This document shows, piece by piece, positions 1-8,923 of a stretch of 64,000 bases of DNA; the first letter of the stretch is position 1, and every line of letters begins with the position of its first letter. The stretch comes from Streptomyces sp. NBC_01264 (GTDB lineage: Bacteria; Actinomycetota; Actinomycetes; Streptomycetales; Streptomycetaceae). The stretch is taken from the NCBI RefSeq assembly GCF_026340675.1, contig NZ_JAPEOX010000002.1, forward strand, positions 372,001 through 436,000, read 5' to 3'. The position numbers were made by a program, and so were the translations under genes. The notes below the pieces were generated by a model that saw only the letters and a list, made by a program, of their open reading frames with translations, had not been told where the DNA came from and did no database searches.

Positions 1-629
1 GGCCCGAGGCGTTCTGGCAGCCCGGCTCGAAGGTCGACGTGCAGCTGGCCCTAGGCGGAGTGTCCGCGGGACCGGCCGCGATGGGCGTCCAGAACAGCTC
101 GGAAGAGTTCACTGTGGGGCGCTCCCAGATCTCGACGGTCGATGTCGCCGCGAAGACGATGGCGGTCGTGCGTGACGGCACCCCCCTCAAGACGCTGCCG
201 GTTTCCGCGGGTTCGCCCGAGCACGCGACGTACGACGGCACGATGGTGATCTCCTCTAAGAGCCTGACCACCGCCATGGACGGGGCCACTGTCGGGCTGC
301 TCGGCCCGGACGGCAAGCCTCAGTACGACATCCCCGACGTGCCGCACGCCATGCGTCTGACCGATTCGGGAACGTTCGTCCACGGCAACTACTGGGCGGC
401 TCCGCAGGTGTTCGGCCAGGAGGACACCAGCCACGGCTGCATCGGGCTCAGCGACGTCGAGGGCGGGAAGGACCCGAACACCCCGGCCGCGTGGTTCTAC
501 GACAACTCCCTGGTCGGTGACGTGGTGATCGTCAAGAACTCGGGCGGCACAGCCGTCCAGCCGGGCAACGGGCTGAGCGACTGGAACCTGGACTGGAGCC
601 AGTGGAACGACGGTTCGGCCGCCGGCTGA
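1..629 (+). CDS. L,D-transpeptidase (YkuD domain), C-terminal part
   Basis: The reading frame is already open at base 3, so only the 3' part of the gene is present. The first visible residues (PEAFWQPGSKVDVQL) resemble the Ig-like/YkuD junction of actinobacterial L,D-transpeptidases. The catalytic YkuD signature follows: HGNYW, then SHGCIGLSD with the nucleophilic Cys. These are exported or lipid-anchored enzymes that form 3-3 peptidoglycan cross-links. The Trp-rich C-terminal tail (DWNLDWSQWNDG) is common in Streptomyces homologues. It converges on the surface-protein gene at 737-3967 across a strong hairpin. The family call is secure; the number of upstream Ig-like domains cannot be seen. 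Confidence 0.93.
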   Translation, partial: PEAFWQPGSKVDVQLALGGVSAGPAAMGVQNSSEEFTVGRSQISTVDVAAKTMAVVRDGTPLKTLPVSAGSPEHATYDGTMVISSKSLTTAMDGATVGLLGPDGKPQYDIPDVPHAMRLTDSGTFVHGNYWAAPQVFGQEDTSHGCIGLSDVEGGKDPNTPAAWFYDNSLVGDVVIVKNSGGTAVQPGNGLSDWNLDWSQWNDGSAAG

Positions 630-641
630 GCCTCCGACCGG

Positions 642-716
642 GCACGGGCCGGCCCCGGAAGTGACCGCCCCGCCTCCTTGGTGGAGGGGGGCGGCCCTTC
701 CGGGGCCGGCCCGTGC
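642..716. terminator. Bidirectional hairpin terminator
   Basis: A long inverted repeat pairs roughly 643-660 and 664-677 with 682-695 and 698-716 (GCACGGGCCGGCCCCGGAA against its complement, then CCGCCCCGCCTCC). It lies between two convergent genes and has no T tract, as usual in Streptomyces. Confidence 0.8.
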
Positions 717-736
717 GCGGTCCACGCAGCAGCGGG

Positions 737-3700
737 TCAGCGGCGGCGCCGGGCAGCGATCATCAGGGCCGCGCCGATGCCGGCCGCACCCAGGGCCCCG
801 CCTCCCCACCACAGGGCGTTGCTGCCCGTGGACGCCAGGACCTGGTCGACGAGCGACTTACCACCGTCGTCTCCCTTGCCGCCGTCGTCGGCGGGCGGGT
901 TCTGCCCGTCGCCGGGCGGCGGGGTCGGATCACCGGGCTTACCCGGGTCATCCGGGTTGCCCGGGTCGTCGGGCTTGCCCGGGTCATCCGGGTTACCGGG
1001 GTCATCGGGGTCATCGGGCTTGTCGGCCGTGACCTTCACGCTGGTACTGCCGCAGATGTCCTGGCATTCCTGGGGGTTGGCGGCGTCCGAGCGCGCCGCC
1101 AGTACGTCGAACCGGAGCTCCTCCGCCTCCGCCGGGGTGAAGGTGAGCGTCAGTGACTTCTCCTCCCCGGCCTTCAGGTCTCCGACCTTCCAGGTCCCGA
1201 AACCCTCACCGCCCGGCTCACCGTTGAAGTCCGCGCCGCCGTCGTGGGTGAGGCCGTTCACCGTCGGCATGCCGACCTCGACGACCGTATTGCGGGCCGT
1301 CGAGGGGCCCTCCTTGTTGGCGACCGTGACCTTCACCTTGGCCTGCTCGCCCACCTTGACGGCATCCTTGCCGTCCACCGCCGCGATGGACACGTCGAGG
1401 CCCGCGACCTGCTGCACGTCGACGCTCTTCTCCACCGAGTCTCCGATCTTGCTGCCCTTACTCTCGTCCAGCGGCGTCTTCGACTGCTTCAGGGTGGCCC
1501 GGTAGTCCAGCTTGTCGTGGTCGGGGAGCACCGTACCGGTCATCTTGATGACGGCCTGGCCACCGATCGGCACATCCGCCGGCTTCCAGAGACCGTCCTC
1601 GTACGTGCCCCCGTTCGACCCGGGCGTCGCCTCGGAGTCCCCGACCCCGGCAGGAACCGGAACCTCGATCTCGAGCCCCTGTGCCTTGGACACGCCGGGA
1701 TTTGCCGTCTTCACGGTCCACGACACCTTCTCGCCGGGCAGCGGACGGCTGCCCGTGCCGGCATCCGGAGTGACCGTGAGGTCGGCGGCGGCCAGCTGCA
1801 CCACGTTGAGCTCGTTCACGGCCACGTGACCCTCGGTCTTGTTCGAGTCGTCGCAGGGCCCGTAACCACGCGGGTCAGGGATGTCGGCGCCTGTGACGCA
1901 CACCCGGTACAGAGTCTTCTCCTGGTCGGTGGGAACGATCCCCTTTACCGTCAAGTCGGCCGTCTGCTTGAAATCGATACCGGGGACGGTCCACGTGCCG
2001 TCCTTGGACGTGTACGACGTGCCCTCCGGACCGGTCCACTCCTCCATCTTCATCGCCGTGGGCAGGACGTGGGAGATCTTCACCATCGAGGCCTTGGACG
2101 GGCCGTCGTTCGAAACAGCGATCTTGTACGTGACCTCGTCACCGGGCGTGTAGTCCTTCGGATCACCGGCAGGAGGCACGACCGAAACACCCACGTTCAA
2201 CGTGGCGCTTCGCTCGATGTCCACGGAGGTCTGGGAAACATTGTTCCCGAGTTCGACCTCTTCCAAATTTTTGTACGACTCCGGATCGACTTCCGCTCTG
2301 AGGGCAACCTTGCTCTCATCGGCGAGAACGGTAACCGGAAGCGTCAAAGTCGCATCCTTCTGGGGCTCCATCAAGCCCACAGCCCACATTCCGGTCGTCT
2401 TGTCGTAGCCGTCCACGCCTTCATCGAGCTTGACGCCGGCAGGGAGCGGCAGATCCACGCGGAAATTCTGCGTGCGGGCAGGCCCGGCATTGTCGGCCTT
2501 CACGACGAGCTTTAGCTTGTCGCCCGGTTTCACCACACTGCCCACCGGGAGCGAGACACCGTCATTTTTCTGAATTTCAGCCTTGACACCAAGGTCGATA
2601 CGATTACTCGAGGTGGTCGAATAGGTAGCAGAAATATTCTTCCTCTTCAAGTTGATGGTACTCGACGTGAGATTGGCTTCAACTTTGAGAGAGCCCGAGT
2701 TTTTCACTTCACCGGAGAAGGTGAGTTTGCTCGATCCATGTTCTGCCAGCGATCCGAGCTTGCACTCGTAGGTGTCGCCCCCCTCGCTGCAGGTAACACC
2801 CTGCGGCAGTGGCGCGATCGGCTTGAAATCCTGAAAACCGGTCGGCTTTTCGACATTGATGACAACGTTCTGCGCATTATTCGGGCCATTGTTCTTCACA
2901 ACGAGGTCGACATCGGCCCTGTCGCCGACCTGATATCCCTTCTCATTGGTGAAGCCACCACCATCGAACCCGACATCAGCGCGAGGCGTCACAATGACGG
3001 CCGAACTGAGCCACTTCGACCCGCCATTGACCAACAGGCTCGATGGCAGGACCTCACTTCCGGTATCGCGCAGATCGCTCACCTGGTCGACCTGTACCGT
3101 GTACTCAGCTCTGTAGCGCTCACCCAGCCTAATCTCCCCCCCCGACCCTCCGGGTGTGCTGCCAATCGGGATCGTGAGTTTTTTTCCAGCGACCTTGGCA
3201 GTGACATCCGCGAAGTTCACGTCATTGCCCTGGACGCGACCAACTTTCGCGGAGCCCGCATATTTGACTCCCGCTGGAAGCTGCACTTCGAGGAAGGCTG
3301 CATGACCTGGCCCGCCACCAGTCTGAGTTACATCGGCGGTCATCGTTACGGATTTATCGACGCTGAGGGACGGGGCGCTCGCAGGATAAGCACCTTCCAC
3401 CTCGGGAAGGTACTCGACCTTGACATTGTCGATTGCTATTTCCTGCCCGGGCGCCGACTTGAATGCCATGATGCCGCCGCCGCTGTCCGCGGTGATGCCA
3501 GAAAAGTGTTCCCACTTGTTCCACGGCACTTGCACGGTTTTACTCTGTCGCCAATCCGCCCCCGCAAGGTAAGTGAGATCCTGCGGCACGCCACCATAGG
3601 CGGAGCGCGCATCGAAACTGTAGCGCAGCTCTTTACCCACCATATTAAACTTCTGCATAATACCGCCGCTGCGCACCACGACGGTTTGAAACTCATCGCT

Positions 3701-3967
3701 CGGCGAATATATCCCATGGGTCATGATCGGACCCTCTCCCCCGGAAACCCAAGCCGTCCAATCCGTCGGCATTGCCGGATGCCTTTCCACACTGACAGCC
3801 GGATTTTCGAAGCTTCCGTTCTTGAAATCAGGAGTCGCCGGAAGAGCTGCCGCCCCCTTGGTTTCCGCCTTCGCATACTCAAGTGCCAGTGTGGATGCGA
3901 GTAGTGCAAACAGCACCGCTCCGATCCACGCCAACTTGCGTGAAGCTCGACGCTTTCCGCTTCCCAT
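737..3967 (-). CDS. LASTG-anchored surface protein with DUF11 repeats
   Basis: This 1076-residue secreted protein is probably attached to peptidoglycan by a class E sortase. The N-terminus has a basic stretch and one hydrophobic helix (signal peptide, residues about 10-33). A carbohydrate-binding-like beta domain occupies roughly 45-190, followed by about six DUF11/CARDB-like Ig-type repeats (recurring forms such as VTVANKEGPSTARN and VKNNGPNNAQN). A Pro/Asp/Gly linker precedes LASTG at 1044-1048, then a transmembrane helix and an RRRR tail. The start at 3967 was chosen because GAAAGG lies 7 bases upstream; an in-frame ATG at 4012 has no such site. No sortase gene is in the window. It probably acts as an adhesin or cell-envelope scaffold. 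Confidence 0.9.
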   Translation of the reverse strand: MGSGKRRASRKLAWIGAVLFALLASTLALEYAKAETKGAAALPATPDFKNGSFENPAVSVERHPAMPTDWTAWVSGGEGPIMTHGIYSPSDEFQTVVVRSGGIMQKFNMVGKELRYSFDARSAYGGVPQDLTYLAGADWRQSKTVQVPWNKWEHFSGITADSGGGIMAFKSAPGQEIAIDNVKVEYLPEVEGAYPASAPSLSVDKSVTMTADVTQTGGGPGHAAFLEVQLPAGVKYAGSAKVGRVQGNDVNFADVTAKVAGKKLTIPIGSTPGGSGGEIRLGERYRAEYTVQVDQVSDLRDTGSEVLPSSLLVNGGSKWLSSAVIVTPRADVGFDGGGFTNEKGYQVGDRADVDLVVKNNGPNNAQNVVINVEKPTGFQDFKPIAPLPQGVTCSEGGDTYECKLGSLAEHGSSKLTFSGEVKNSGSLKVEANLTSSTINLKRKNISATYSTTSSNRIDLGVKAEIQKNDGVSLPVGSVVKPGDKLKLVVKADNAGPARTQNFRVDLPLPAGVKLDEGVDGYDKTTGMWAVGLMEPQKDATLTLPVTVLADESKVALRAEVDPESYKNLEEVELGNNVSQTSVDIERSATLNVGVSVVPPAGDPKDYTPGDEVTYKIAVSNDGPSKASMVKISHVLPTAMKMEEWTGPEGTSYTSKDGTWTVPGIDFKQTADLTVKGIVPTDQEKTLYRVCVTGADIPDPRGYGPCDDSNKTEGHVAVNELNVVQLAAADLTVTPDAGTGSRPLPGEKVSWTVKTANPGVSKAQGLEIEVPVPAGVGDSEATPGSNGGTYEDGLWKPADVPIGGQAVIKMTGTVLPDHDKLDYRATLKQSKTPLDESKGSKIGDSVEKSVDVQQVAGLDVSIAAVDGKDAVKVGEQAKVKVTVANKEGPSTARNTVVEVGMPTVNGLTHDGGADFNGEPGGEGFGTWKVGDLKAGEEKSLTLTFTPAEAEELRFDVLAARSDAANPQECQDICGSTSVKVTADKPDDPDDPGNPDDPGKPDDPGNPDDPGKPGDPTPPPGDGQNPPADDGGKGDDGGKSLVDQVLASTGSNALWWGGGALGAAGIGAALMIAARRRR
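935..1022 (-). repeat. In-gene repeat coding a PDDPGNP/PDDPGKP linker
   Basis: Short degenerate repeats (units containing cccgggtcatccgggtt) encode the collagen-like Pro-Asp-Asp-Pro-Gly linker between the last DUF11 domain and the LASTG anchor. It probably works as a flexible wall-spanning stalk. Such repeats are prone to length change. Confidence 0.8.
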
Positions 3968-4341
3968 GTGCGGGCCTTTCGTCCGTCTTTCCGATGGTGC
4001 ATCGCAGGACATCCTCAGAGGTACGCGCGTCCGGCACAGGCGCCGGAAGGGCAGCCATTCGGGACTGTCTGACGCGCCCTCGGGCGGTCCGACCGGTGCG
4101 CCGAAGAAGGGGGCGATGGCTCGTCCGGGTACGGTCGGCCTCGCTCGGCAGTCACCACGCGGACGGACGTGACCGTTTCGCCGGCTAAATCACGAGGGTC
4201 GAAGTCACTACGCCGATGGGGTATTTGTCAATCCCCCGAAGGGGTCGACTCGTATCGGCCGATTCGCTGCCCGTATGCCTCCTCCGGCTCCGGGTGGTGG
4301 CGGAGAGGATGGGGCGTCATCACCCTACGGAGGCTTTTTAC
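3968..4341. other. Divergent intergenic region
   Basis: This 374-bp region separates the surface-protein gene (minus) from the response regulator (plus). No gene is supported in it. A GC palindrome, CCCCCGAAGGGG at 4233-4244, resembles the outer arms of the palindromes listed at 7.4, 8.8 and 22.5 kb, but it lacks the CCGATCGG core and a good -10 at the right distance. Confidence 0.4.
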
Positions 4342-4992
4342 ATGAACACCACGCCCCGGTCGCGCATTCGCGTCCTGATCGCGGATGACCACCCCGTCTA
4401 CCGGAACGGGGTGCACCGGGAGCTGGAGTCCGACGAGGGCCTCGACGTCGTCCGCGTCTGCCAGGACGGCAAGGAAGCCCTGTCCGGCATCATCGAGGAC
4501 GAGCCCGACGTCGCCGTCCTCGATCACCGCATGCCGGGCCTCGACGGTGCCCAGGTCGCCCGGTCCGCGGTCCAGTCCGGTTCTTCCACCAGGATGCTGA
4601 TCCTCTCCGCCTTCACGGAGAACGCGACCGTGTACCAGGCGCTGCGGGACGGAGCCTGGGGGTACCTCACCAAGGACGTCGAACCCCACGAGATCGTGCA
4701 GGCCGTCAAAGCATGTCACCAGGGTGATCCGGTGCTGCCTCCGCGGCTCACCGCGGGGCTGATCTCCGAGATCCGTACCCGCACCGAGATACGCGACCCG
4801 CATCTGACCCAGCGGGAGAAGGAGATCCTCAAGATGCTGGCGTCGGGGATGTCCACCCCGGACATCGCCCGCTCGGTGTACCTGGCACCGTCGACGGTCA
4901 AGACCCACATCCAGCACGTCTGCGACAAGCTCGGAGTATCGGGGCGGGCTGCCATCGTCGCGGAGGCCATGCGGCGGGGGATCCTCGATTAG
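4342..4992 (+). CDS. NarL/FixJ-type response regulator
   Basis: This 216-residue protein has an N-terminal receiver domain: acidic pocket IADDHP near residue 12, and phospho-acceptor Asp in VAVLDHRMPG near residue 56. The C-terminal LuxR-type helix-turn-helix reads LTQREKEILKMLASGMSTPDIARSVYLAPSTVKTH. ATG 4342 is preceded by ACGGAGG eight bases upstream, which fixes the start; longer in-frame extensions have no such support. The histidine kinase at 5126 follows on the same strand, so the two form a two-component pair. It is a plausible, unproven candidate for the regulator acting on the CCGATCGG promoters of this window. Confidence 0.95.
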   Translation: MNTTPRSRIRVLIADDHPVYRNGVHRELESDEGLDVVRVCQDGKEALSGIIEDEPDVAVLDHRMPGLDGAQVARSAVQSGSSTRMLILSAFTENATVYQALRDGAWGYLTKDVEPHEIVQAVKACHQGDPVLPPRLTAGLISEIRTRTEIRDPHLTQREKEILKMLASGMSTPDIARSVYLAPSTVKTHIQHVCDKLGVSGRAAIVAEAMRRGILD

Positions 4993-5125
4993 CGGTCACG
5001 AGGGCAATCCGGCCGCGGCCCTCCGGTCGCGGTCACGGGCCCCCGCCACGGAACACCACCACGGGAGCACGTCCGAGCGCTCCTCCGGGCAGTCGATAGC
5101 GGTCCCCCACATCCGGGATTGTCCT

Positions 5126-6454
5126 GTGAACGACGCATCCGAGCCCCCGCTCCGCACCCGGACCGCGGGCACCCTTTCCGGCGGCGGACTGGCCGCCGTC
5201 CATACCTGGCACCTCGCGGACCTCCTACGGATCGCCGCCTGGCTCAGGTTCGGTTTCCTGGCCGTCCTCGTGCTGGCCTGCGCACTCGAACGGTCCGGCG
5301 GCTTCTCTCTGCCGTGGCCCGAGACCGGGTTGGTCGCCGGCTACGGCGCCCTCGTGGCGGCGGCGCTGGCGGCCCGCCCCCGCCTGCCGGTGCTGCGCCC
5401 CTACACCAGGTTCGCCGCCGCACTGCTGTGGGGAGACCTGGCGGTCGTGGTCGTCCTCCAACTGATCTCGGACGGGGCACCCGCGCTCGCGCTCGCCCTG
5501 TTCCTGGTACCGATGTCCGCTGGATTCCAGCTCCCGGTGCGGCACACCGCCACCATCGCCGGTGTCTGTCTCGCCACGTACGCGGTACTACTGACAGCGG
5601 ACACACGGCTGCGGGTGCGCACCGACGAGAACACCGTCGCGGTCCTCGCCCTGTTCCTGCTGACCTGCCTCGCGTGCCTGGCCGTGGCGCGGCAGCACCA
5701 GGAGCGGTCCGAACGGATCGACCAGCTGACCTGCGAGCGGGCGCAGCTGCTGGCGGAGGTCATGTCCGCCGAGGAACGGGAGCGTGCCGTCCTGGCGGAG
5801 CTGCTCCACGACGGTCCGCTCCAGTCCGTGCTGGCCGTACGGCTGGAGCTGGGAACCTCTCGGCGGCTCGGCGGACCGGACGACGTCGCCACGGCTCGGG
5901 TCAGGCTGCTCGACATCGCACGGCAGCTCCGGTGCCTCACCGCCGAACTGCACCCGCTGACTCTGGAGGCGACGGGCATAGGGCACGTGCTGGAGCTGCT
6001 GGCCGACACCACGGTGGCGCGGGCGGGCCTGGAGGGCGAGTGCGTGGTGACCGTCGACCACGATGCGCGGCACCCCGACCCCCGCGAGGCCATCGTGTTC
6101 ACGGCGGCCCGCGAACTCCTCAACAACGTCGTGCTGCACGCGCAGGCCACCCGTTTCAGCGTCTCCCTGACGGACGAGGCGGGCGTGTGGCGGCTGGAGG
6201 TGCGCGACGACGGCCACGGCATCGCCCCGGGAGAACCCCAGGACAAGCTGCTCGACGGACACATCGGGCTCGCCTCGCTGCGCGTGCGCACGGAGGCCGC
6301 CCTCGGCACGCTCACGATCGACTCGGGGCCGGCGGGTACCTGCGTCGGGATCTCCCTGCCGCCCGTCACCGGCTCCTCCGCCGCGGCTCCGGCGTCCGCC
6401 GGGCGTGGCCGCCGGGCCGAGCAACCGTCCGGCGGTACGCGCCGCCGTCCTTGA
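5126..6454 (+). CDS. Sensor histidine kinase (HisKA_3 / HATPase_c)
   Basis: This 442-residue membrane kinase is the partner of the response regulator upstream. Several hydrophobic helices occupy about residues 30-195. The dimerisation/phospho-acceptor segment ELLHDGPLQSVLAVRLEL has its His near residue 233. The ATPase domain shows an N box (ARELLNNVVLHAQ) and a G box (DDGHGIAPG), followed by an Ala/Gly-rich tail. The start is GTG 5126, 133 bases after the regulator stop. The signal it senses cannot be deduced because no extracellular domain of note is present. Confidence 0.93.
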   Translation: MNDASEPPLRTRTAGTLSGGGLAAVHTWHLADLLRIAAWLRFGFLAVLVLACALERSGGFSLPWPETGLVAGYGALVAAALAARPRLPVLRPYTRFAAALLWGDLAVVVVLQLISDGAPALALALFLVPMSAGFQLPVRHTATIAGVCLATYAVLLTADTRLRVRTDENTVAVLALFLLTCLACLAVARQHQERSERIDQLTCERAQLLAEVMSAEERERAVLAELLHDGPLQSVLAVRLELGTSRRLGGPDDVATARVRLLDIARQLRCLTAELHPLTLEATGIGHVLELLADTTVARAGLEGECVVTVDHDARHPDPREAIVFTAARELLNNVVLHAQATRFSVSLTDEAGVWRLEVRDDGHGIAPGEPQDKLLDGHIGLASLRVRTEAALGTLTIDSGPAGTCVGISLPPVTGSSAAAPASAGRGRRAEQPSGGTRRRP

Positions 6455-6458
6455 GCCC

Positions 6459-6507
6459 GCGCCGCCCCTGAGCCCGCACCGGCGCAGGGCACGCCTTGGG
6501 GCGGCGC
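6459..6507 (+). terminator. Possible terminator hairpin
   Basis: GCGCCGCCCC (6459-6468) and GGGGCGGCGC (6498-6507) form a perfect 10-bp stem with a long loop just after the kinase stop codon. Confidence 0.4.
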
Positions 6508-6550
6508 CAGCGTCCCGTTAACCCTGCGGGTCGCACGCTGGACACGTCTT

Positions 6551-7375
6551 GTGTCCGCCCTCGCAGTCCGTCGGCTCTGCCGGCAGTTTGGCCCCGCCAT
6601 GCGTCTCACCGCCCCTTCCGGCCGTCGGCGCCGGACCGCTGACAGCCCCGGAGCAGGAGCAGGATCCTCTTCTGCCGCCGGGCCCCGCCCCGTGGCACCG
6701 CGGCCCGGCAGGGCGCAACGGCGTCGCCTGGCCCGCAGGGTGCGCAGGCGCCGTGCGGGCCGGGTCCCGCGCCGCCTCGCCGCGATCCTGTGCGGTGGCA
6801 TCCTGCTGACGCTGCTGCTCAAGACCTTCGTCGCGCAGGCCTTCGCGATCCCTTCCGCCTCGATGGATCCGACCCTCCGGGTCGGTGACCGGGTCCTCGT
6901 CGACACGTTCAGCCGATGGACCGGGAGCGCTCCCTCACGCGGTGACGTCGTCGTCTTCACCGACCCGGGCGGCTGGCTGCAGCACGACGTCACCCCCCGC
7001 TCCGGCGGATTCCCCGGCCAGGGGGTGCTCGCCGCGCTCGGGCTCATGCCCAGCACGGACGGCCGGAACCTGATCAAGCGCGTCGTCGCGGTCGGTGGGG
7101 ACACCGTCGAAGGGGATGCGCAGGGGCGCGTGCGCGTCGACGGCGTGCCGGCCGATCCGCCGCCCGGGACGCCCTCCGGGCCGGCCCGCGCCGCCGCTCC
7201 GTTCCGCGTCACCGTTCCGCCCGGGCGGCTGTTCGTACTCGGCGACAACCGGGGGAATTCGGCGGATTCACGTGCGCACCTCGACAACGGCCACGGGGGC
7301 TCGATACCGGACGGTGCCGTCGTCGGTGAGGCCTTCGCCGTGGTGTGGCCCGGTGCGCACTGGCGGTCGTTGTAG
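6551..7375 (+). CDS. lepB: Signal peptidase I (S26A)
   Basis: Type I signal peptidase, which cleaves signal peptides from exported preproteins at the outer face of the membrane. A long Arg/Pro-rich cytoplasmic segment precedes a single transmembrane helix (about residues 78-100). The Ser-Lys dyad follows: Ser104 in IPSASMDPT and Lys176 in NLIKRVVAVGGD. The box GDNRGNSADSR completes the family signature. The start is uncertain: GTG 6551 gives 274 residues, and ATG 6599 would remove 16 residues without touching the helix. Streptomyces usually carry several paralogous signal peptidases; this one stands alone. Confidence 0.93.
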   Translation: MSALAVRRLCRQFGPAMRLTAPSGRRRRTADSPGAGAGSSSAAGPRPVAPRPGRAQRRRLARRVRRRRAGRVPRRLAAILCGGILLTLLLKTFVAQAFAIPSASMDPTLRVGDRVLVDTFSRWTGSAPSRGDVVVFTDPGGWLQHDVTPRSGGFPGQGVLAALGLMPSTDGRNLIKRVVAVGGDTVEGDAQGRVRVDGVPADPPPGTPSGPARAAAPFRVTVPPGRLFVLGDNRGNSADSRAHLDNGHGGSIPDGAVVGEAFAVVWPGAHWRSL

Positions 7376-7393
7376 CCGCATCCACCGCCCGGG

Positions 7394-7437
7394 CCCGCCG
7401 ATCGGTGGAGCCCCGACGGCACGTGCCGGACCAGCAT
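7394..7437 (+). promoter_or_regulatory. Shared-architecture promoter (palindrome plus -10)
   Basis: Core palindrome CCGATCGG at 7398-7405 (centre 7401.5) and hexamer CAGCAT at 7432-7437, 30.5 bp from the centre. The predicted transcript start near 7444 lies upstream of the ligase gene. The same spacing recurs at several other genes here, with the palindrome near -42, as for a class II activator. Confidence 0.6.
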
Positions 7438-7572
7438 GGGAACGTGCCCGGCCGGGACTCCGGTCCCCCGAATCCCGGCCGGGCCGCCACACCGCGGCGT
7501 GCGGCCGGCCTGTCGGCCCCATCAACGCCGGAAACCCGTGCCGTTCCGGCCCGTCCGATTGGCGAGAATTCG

Positions 7573-8760
7573 TTGAACACCAGAATTCTGTCTCCCCTGC
7601 CGGGTACCGGCACGCTGACTCCCCTCCCCCGCACCCCCCTGCTCCGCGCAGCGGACCGTCCGGCGCCCACCCTGACGCTGGGCGTCGAGGAGGAGTACCT
7701 CCTCCTCGACGCCCGGACCTGGCAGCTGGTACCCGCCGCCCCCCAGATCCTCGCCGACGTCGCGGACTCCGGCCACGCCTTCCACGGGGAGGGCACCCTC
7801 TACCAGGTGGAGACGGCCACCCCGGTGCACCACACCCTCGAGGGCCTGCGCGACAGCCTGACCGACGCACGCCGCGTCCTCGCCACCGCCGCCCGTGCCC
7901 GCGGCTACCGCCTGGTCGCCTCGGCCTCCCCGGTGCTCGCCCCGCCCTCCCCGCTGGCTCTGAACCTCGACAGGGAGCGGCGGCAGACCCGCCAGGCCCT
8001 CTTCGGTCCGCTGACCGACAACCTCGTCCAGTGCGGTCGCCACGTCCACGTCGGAACGCTCGACAAGGACACCGCCGTGCGCGCTTCCAACCGGATGCGC
8101 CCCTGGATCCCCACCTTCGTCGCCCTGGCGGCCGGCTCGCCGTTCTGGAACGGACGCGACACCGGACACGCGAGCTGGCGGACGGTCGCCTGGTCGTCCT
8201 GGCCGTCCGCCGGGCTGCCGCCGCACTTCCTGTCCACGGCCGGGTACGACGGCGCAGTACGAAGCCTGATCGACTCCGGCGCCGCACTGGACGAGGGAAT
8301 GGTCTACTGGGACCTCCGCCCCAGCGCGGCCTGGCCCACCCTCGAACTCCGCGCCCCCGACATGTCGCCCCGCCTGGACGGTGCCCTCCTCCAGGCAGCC
8401 CTGTCCAGGGCTCTGGTGGCCCACTTCGCGGCAGAGGACCCCGGCATGATCACCAGCCCGGCGGTCTCCGACCGGGGACTGCGGCTCGCGCGCTGGCGCG
8501 CGGCGCGGGACGGCCTCGAAGGCACGGGCCTGGACCCCTTCACCGGCGCGGAAGTGCCGGCCGCGACCCTCGCGTGGCAGCTCGTCGACCTCCTCGGTCC
8601 GCACCTCGAAGCGGCCGGGGACTACGACCACGTCGCGCGGACCCTCGGCGACATGCTGCGCAACGGTTCGTCCGCCGCACGACAGCGGGCCGTGTTCGCC
8701 CGGCGCCAGTCCCCCACCGACGTACTGCGCCACCTGGCGGACGAGACCGAGGCCTGCTGA
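7573..8760 (+). CDS. YbdK-like carboxylate-amine ligase (GCS2 family)
   Basis: This 395-residue protein is a member of the glutamate-cysteine ligase 2 family. These are ATP-grasp-like ligases that join an amine to a carboxylate; E. coli YbdK has weak gamma-glutamylcysteine synthetase activity. Family marks are TLGVEEEYLLLD near residue 37, YQVETATPVH, and the His-rich NLVQCGRHVHVG. No ATG or GTG lies before the conserved start of the domain. TTG 7573 is the best start and agrees with the predicted transcript start near 7444. The natural substrate is unknown. It appears monocistronic. Confidence 0.88.
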   Translation: MNTRILSPLPGTGTLTPLPRTPLLRAADRPAPTLTLGVEEEYLLLDARTWQLVPAAPQILADVADSGHAFHGEGTLYQVETATPVHHTLEGLRDSLTDARRVLATAARARGYRLVASASPVLAPPSPLALNLDRERRQTRQALFGPLTDNLVQCGRHVHVGTLDKDTAVRASNRMRPWIPTFVALAAGSPFWNGRDTGHASWRTVAWSSWPSAGLPPHFLSTAGYDGAVRSLIDSGAALDEGMVYWDLRPSAAWPTLELRAPDMSPRLDGALLQAALSRALVAHFAAEDPGMITSPAVSDRGLRLARWRAARDGLEGTGLDPFTGAEVPAATLAWQLVDLLGPHLEAAGDYDHVARTLGDMLRNGSSAARQRAVFARRQSPTDVLRHLADETEAC

Positions 8761-8813
8761 GGCCGATCCGCGCAGGTGGTCCACCCGCCCGGCCGCTCCT
8801 CCCCCGCCCGGGA

Positions 8814-8856
8814 CCCCCGATCGGGGGAGGAGCGGCCGGGCCGCGGTGCCTACGTT
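8814..8856 (+). promoter_or_regulatory. Shared-architecture promoter
   Basis: A perfect 14-bp palindrome CCCCCGATCGGGGG is centred at 8820.5, with TACGTT at 8851-8856, 30.5 bp from the centre. Transcription would start near 8863, so the downstream gene must start after that point. Confidence 0.65.
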
Positions 8857-8923
8857 GGGATTACGGGCGCCGTCGGCGCCCTGCCACCGCCCCCCACCGA
8901 GCCATCGCCGAAGGGTGAAGACA

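Noticed and set aside
935..1022. Short spaced repeats as a CRISPR-like array
   Set aside because: They are coding repeats for the PDDPG linker of the surface protein, with no spacers.
4233..4276. CCCCCGAAGGGG upstream of the response regulator as an autoregulatory site of the same family
   Set aside because: The core is different and no NASSNT hexamer lies at 30.5 or 31.5 bp. Only the outer C/G arms match.
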